Source: Luscinia megarhynchos (taxonomy: Eukaryota > Chordata > Aves > Passeriformes > Turdidae). Taken from it: a stretch of 64,000 nt of DNA. Below are positions 60,827 through 64,000 of this stretch, piece by piece. The translations under genes and the position numbers were made by a program. Location: the NCBI GenBank assembly GCA_034336665.1, contig JAPFBE010000003.1, positions 67,127,352 through 67,191,351 of the forward strand, read 5' to 3'. The notes under the pieces are model-generated. The model did not search any database. It had not been told where the DNA came from and worked only from the letters and a program-made list of their open reading frames with translations. Each line of letters starts with the position of its first letter. Within the stretch, counting starts at the first letter, position 1.

Positions 60827-61106
60827 CAGGGATCTGCTGCCATCTCTGGTCTCCCGCTGGCTCCTCCGGTGCAGCCCGGCACCGCTGCCCTGGATATTCC
60901 TGCTCCTCAGCCGCCCCTTCCCCGCCGCTCATCGGGCACCTCTTTCGCCTAGGGGACGTGGGAGCTGCTGCCTCCGATACTGACACCGCTTTTGCATCTT
61001 GAAGATCTCCGGCGGGCTGCTCCTCGTGCTGCTGCTTTTTTCTTTTTTTTTCCTTTTTATTTTTTTTTTTTAAAGTTGATTTTAAGCCATTTAGGGTAAC
61101 ATCAAA

Positions 61107-61133
61107 ATGTCCAGCAGCGTTCCAGCTGATATG
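61107..61133 (+). CDS. UBL3: UBL3 first coding exon (partial gene, N-terminal 9 codons)
   Basis: UBL3 is a small (about 117-residue in human) ubiquitin-fold protein that is lipid-anchored to membranes through a C-terminal cysteine motif and is linked to protein sorting into extracellular vesicles. Seen here: an ATG opens the reading frame MSSSVPADM and is followed at once by GTGAGT, a near-consensus splice donor in phase 0. From memory the human protein starts MSSNVPADM, so this copy would differ at residue 4 (Ser for Asn). The start is supported by A at -3 and by an in-frame TAG at 61,092-61,094, only four codons upstream of the ATG, so the coding frame cannot extend 5'. The ubiquitin fold and the C-terminal anchor lie in exons beyond the right edge. 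A strong CpG island sits just upstream. Nine residues are a short match, but the match, the donor and the island agree. Confidence 0.85.
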
Positions 61134-64000
61134 GTGAGTTTTGTACTGTTTATTTAATAGTTTTATTATAGAATAGCGTTTATTTCTGCCTAGTTTTGAC
61201 AGAGAACATGGAAAGAAGAGGGGCGTGGGAAGAAAAAAAAGGTCTTGGTTGCATATTTAAGAAACATAAAGTTCCCAGTTAATTACCTTCCCCCTCCCAC
61301 CCTAGATGCTGGTTCTGCTTCGCTTTTTGGTGGTAGAGTGGGAGATCTGCAGCGTCGCCTCCCGTGTAGCGAGGGAAGGGGGCTGCCAGACTCCCGTACC
61401 TATGGCAGTCAGTTACCTGAGCGCTCACGCTTGGGTCGTGTAGCAGTGCTCCTCAGCTCCGTCGAGCGTTTTTTGGGGGGAGATAAATACGAAGCAGAGC
61501 ATTCGGAATGAATTGCTCGGTCCATTTCTTTCTTTCTTTTTTAATTTTTTTTTTCTGTCTCTCTTTCTAAACCTCTTAAATTTGGCTTGTGCCTTGCCAT
61601 CGCTTTGTCTTCCGATGTTGGTGGGAAGTTAATCTCTTCCCTTGCTGCCGGCTCAAGAGCGAGAGAGAAATTTTCATGCGCTTTATTTTCATGGCGAGGT
61701 CCTTTGTGCACTAGCTGCAATCTGGACATTTTTCAAGGGCACTCCTAGTACTTCTTATGGCGGACTGTACTTCAGCTTGCATTGGATACTCGGCTCAGTG
61801 CTTTTAAAACAGGAAGGTATAGCAAATCATGAGAAGCTAGGGTGAATCAGGTCTGCTAGGTAATCTTCCGTTCAGCACGACTTTCTCCATTTGTATGTAT
61901 TTCCATAAATCAGGGTGTATTTTCATAAGTCTCTTAGTTGGAAAAAGCACCCACGAACTTGTAGCTGCAGTTTGGTATGTTAATTCTTTATTCTTCCAGC
62001 AGAATATTTTCACACGTTTCCACATGGTTGTTCACATTTAAAGGTACTTTTTTCCCTCCCCAAAAGCAAAGGACTTGTCTATTTTTTTTTTATTTTTTTT
62101 TTTAATTTCGGGATGAAGTTCTGTTTTGTGGGTAAAACCTGCCCCGGTAGGGAGAACAATAAAACGGAGTAGCCCTTGTTTAAGTCATTGATGTATAGTT
62201 AATTGGGATATGTATGGCAACTGGGTTATTGAAATAATGGTATCTGTTTAGTTGCTTGCTTTCTGCATTTCCTTCACAGCTTTTGTATAGCAGTCACAAT
62301 GAGTGAATTTTGACCAAAGAAAGAAAAAAACCTGTAAGATAGAGAGGATGATAAAACAGCAAGTTACAAGCTTAGAGATTTTTTTATTTTCTTTTTTTTT
62401 CCCCTCTGCCTTTCTCAAATACTATATAGAAATTTTGCCTCCCCTGGATGAAAAGAGCGATGAAAGGATTTAAACTCAGAGGCAGTAAGCTCCTCAGCTA
62501 TCAGTTTTCACGTATTTCTTTTTAGTGTCTCTTTCTCTCTGCTGTTAGAGCCTTTGAACCCCCTCTCTCCTTCACGTGGCTGTCTAGCGTTATATCACAG
62601 CAATCCTCGCCTGGGCCGTGGAGGATTAGGTGCAAATCTCTCAGTGCTGCTTTTTAAGTTGCCTGGAGGAGTCCCTTGACTGTGACATGAAACGCACTCC
62701 TCCTCCCTGTCACCCTGGGCTGAGCTGCCACCTCCGTGCTCCTCCTAGGGCCTGCCTGGGAGTCCCGGTGCTGCCACTAGGCTTGTAATGCTTGGCGTTT
62801 GCTACGAAGTGCACAGATTTTGGGATAGGCAAAATACAAATTTTTCTATGGAAACTATTTCCTTCTGTTGTTACAGTGTAATGAGAATACCACTGGTCGG
62901 GATAGCTGGGCCTAGTGCTGCTCTGTTTATTCAAATCAGGAAGAAGCTTGTTATACATAGTGATGTTTAAATACTGAGTCATTACAAAAACATTTGAATG
63001 AAGATGTTACCAATGTTGGTAGAATTTAACTAAATAAATAGATATTTTCTGGCCTGTCATGGGATCATTTTTCTCTTAGTTTCTGCGGTATTAGATGCAG
63101 CTTTTCTCTGAAAGTTTGCTGTAGAAATTCCAGTTATTAATTACAACAAATAAATATTACTCTATGAAAAGATTGCTTGAAAACTCATATTTGGTCTCCT
63201 GTTGTTGCCTTCCTCCATATTTGAAAGGAGTTTGTTCAGGAAGGAAAATGGGATTGCCATTCCTTAGCTATTTGGAGAGGAGCCCTTACCAGGCTGTCAC
63301 CATGTTTATATATGTTTTTATTTAGTGTAGGATTTTGCAGTTTGCATTTCTCTTACCCACCCACTGTGTAATTTGCATTTGCAAAAAATTGCTTTCCCAT
63401 TTCTGTAGGAGCTGGCAGCAGTGTGATGGAGTGTCATTTTATGAAGACTCCATTATACTTAGTAAATCTGCTATGAATTACATAAGTATTATAATAATAA
63501 TGTTTGAAACTGTTTATGTCAGGTTCATGAACTAACCTCCTCATAATAATAATAATAATATTATAATTGCTGCTTCTTAAAAATGTGTTAATTCATCTTC
63601 CTGTCCCACCTTTGAGAAGGATCCGCTGTGCATAAATTCATAATAAATTATCTGATTTCCAGTAAGCTTTGTATTTCTAAGCAGACATAATTTGACCCAG
63701 TCTCCTGTTCTCTGACATTGAGTTGACTTGTTTCCACAGCTACAGCAGTTTTTACCAGCTAACCATTTCAACATCACTTCCTAAATAATTAACACAGTAC
63801 TTTATCATTTGCATTCCACTAATAAATTGGATAGTGACACACCACATTCCAGGTGTTGTAAGTTTGTGGTTCATTATTCCCTAGCAATGTGTGCTACTTA
63901 CTGCTTGGAACTCCACTCCTGGAATGAAACCTGCTCATATTGACCTCTCTACCTGAGTTGTTTCATTAACTTTAGTAGGACTAGAGACAGTTTTTGAAGA
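61134..64000 (+). other. UBL3: UBL3 intron 1 (5' part, runs off the window)
   Basis: This stretch begins with the GTGAGT donor after the ninth codon. It has no second coding exon: the next UBL3 residues I would expect (INLRLILVSG, from memory of the human protein) are not encoded in any listed frame here. The first 1.5 kb is T-rich with long T runs near 61,540-61,555 and 62,079-62,104. A (TAA)n microsatellite with an ATTATAAT end lies at about 63,540-63,565. A moderately GC-richer patch lies at about 62,560-62,780. No interspersed repeat was recognised. Confidence 0.75.
63540..63565. repeat. (TAA)n microsatellite
   Basis: About six tandem TAA/ATA units inside UBL3 intron 1. This is a simple repeat with no further structure, and it may be length-polymorphic. 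Confidence 0.85.

Larger units (their letters stand above)
59830..60960 (+). promoter_or_regulatory. UBL3: CpG-island promoter of UBL3
   Basis: CpG density jumps sharply at about 59,833 and stays high to about 60,650, then declines. The island contains several GC-box (Sp1/KLF-type) cores, for example GGGGCGGGC at about 60,018 and CCCCGCCCC at about 60,057, and purine-rich runs such as the GGGA repeats near 60,043 and 60,330. There is no obvious TATA box in the GC-rich core, as expected for a broad housekeeping-type promoter. Long open frames on both strands across the island (up to about 250 codons on the minus strand) reflect the scarcity of stop codons in GC-rich DNA. The island sits directly upstream of the UBL3 start and is followed by a CpG-poor intron. 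Confidence 0.85.
60150..61106 (+). other. UBL3: UBL3 5' leader (exon 1, untranslated; 5' end approximate)
   Basis: This is the presumed transcribed leader of UBL3 exon 1. The 5' boundary is inferred, not seen: I placed it just upstream of the YY1-type motif at 60,199-60,207, because such motifs usually lie just downstream of transcription starts in CpG-island promoters. Five upstream ATGs each open a short ORF that closes before the UBL3 start: 60,203-60,214 (3 codons), 60,222-60,257 (11), 60,365-60,382 (5), 60,510-60,527 (5) and 60,764-60,826 (20). From 60,827 to the UBL3 ATG I see no further ATG. A T-rich pyrimidine tract occupies about 61,037-61,072. If the true start lies further 3', fewer upstream ORFs are in the mRNA. 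An intron inside the leader cannot be excluded. Confidence 0.6.

Noticed and set aside
1..64000. tRNA, rRNA, microRNA, CRISPR array, bacterial operon or phage features.
   Set aside because: I saw no tRNA box pair, rRNA core, regularly spaced repeat array or compact gene cluster. A covariance-model search would be needed to exclude small RNAs fully.

Overview
The window looks like nuclear DNA from a bird, most likely a passerine. Every recognisable interspersed repeat is avian in type: 5'-truncated CR1 LINE fragments, plus two solo endogenous-retrovirus LTRs of kinds I associate with songbird genomes. No Alu, L1 or other mammalian-dominant repeat was seen. There is no sign of bacterial, plasmid or organellar organisation. 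Nearly all open reading frames are short, overlapping and unlike any protein I know. These assignments come from reading the sequence and from memory of the families; no search was run.

Layout. About 1-59,560 is intergenic DNA with no protein-coding exon I can support. It holds a small orphan CpG island (about 3.35-4.11 kb), six minus-strand CR1 fragments (about 1.8, 17.6, 18.8, 22.6, 27.6 and 41.7 kb), a 716-bp minus-strand solo LTR with matching 5-bp target duplications (35,314-36,029), a second unrelated plus-strand LTR of about 1.0 kb (36,152-37,152), a short CpG-rich patch with a CTCF-like motif (about 40.13-40.31 kb) and several poly-T tracts. From about 48 to 59.5 kb the DNA is visibly AT-rich and almost free of recognisable repeats. 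A plus-strand CR1 3' end (59,560-59,805) then lies directly against a strong CpG island.

The only gene I can name is UBL3, which encodes a membrane-anchored ubiquitin-fold protein. Its promoter CpG island covers about 59,830-60,960. Its first coding exon supplies nine codons (61,107-61,133, MSSSVPADM) and ends at a clean GTGAGT donor. The rest of the window, 61,134-64,000, is the start of intron 1. If transcription starts near the YY1-type motif at 60,199, the leader is roughly 0.9 kb long. It carries several short upstream ORFs and a pyrimidine-rich tract just before the start codon.

The window therefore reads as the upstream flank, promoter, leader and first coding exon of UBL3. I found no convincing new biological system. 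The points most worth following are the UBL3 leader architecture, the orphan CpG island and the paired solo LTRs.
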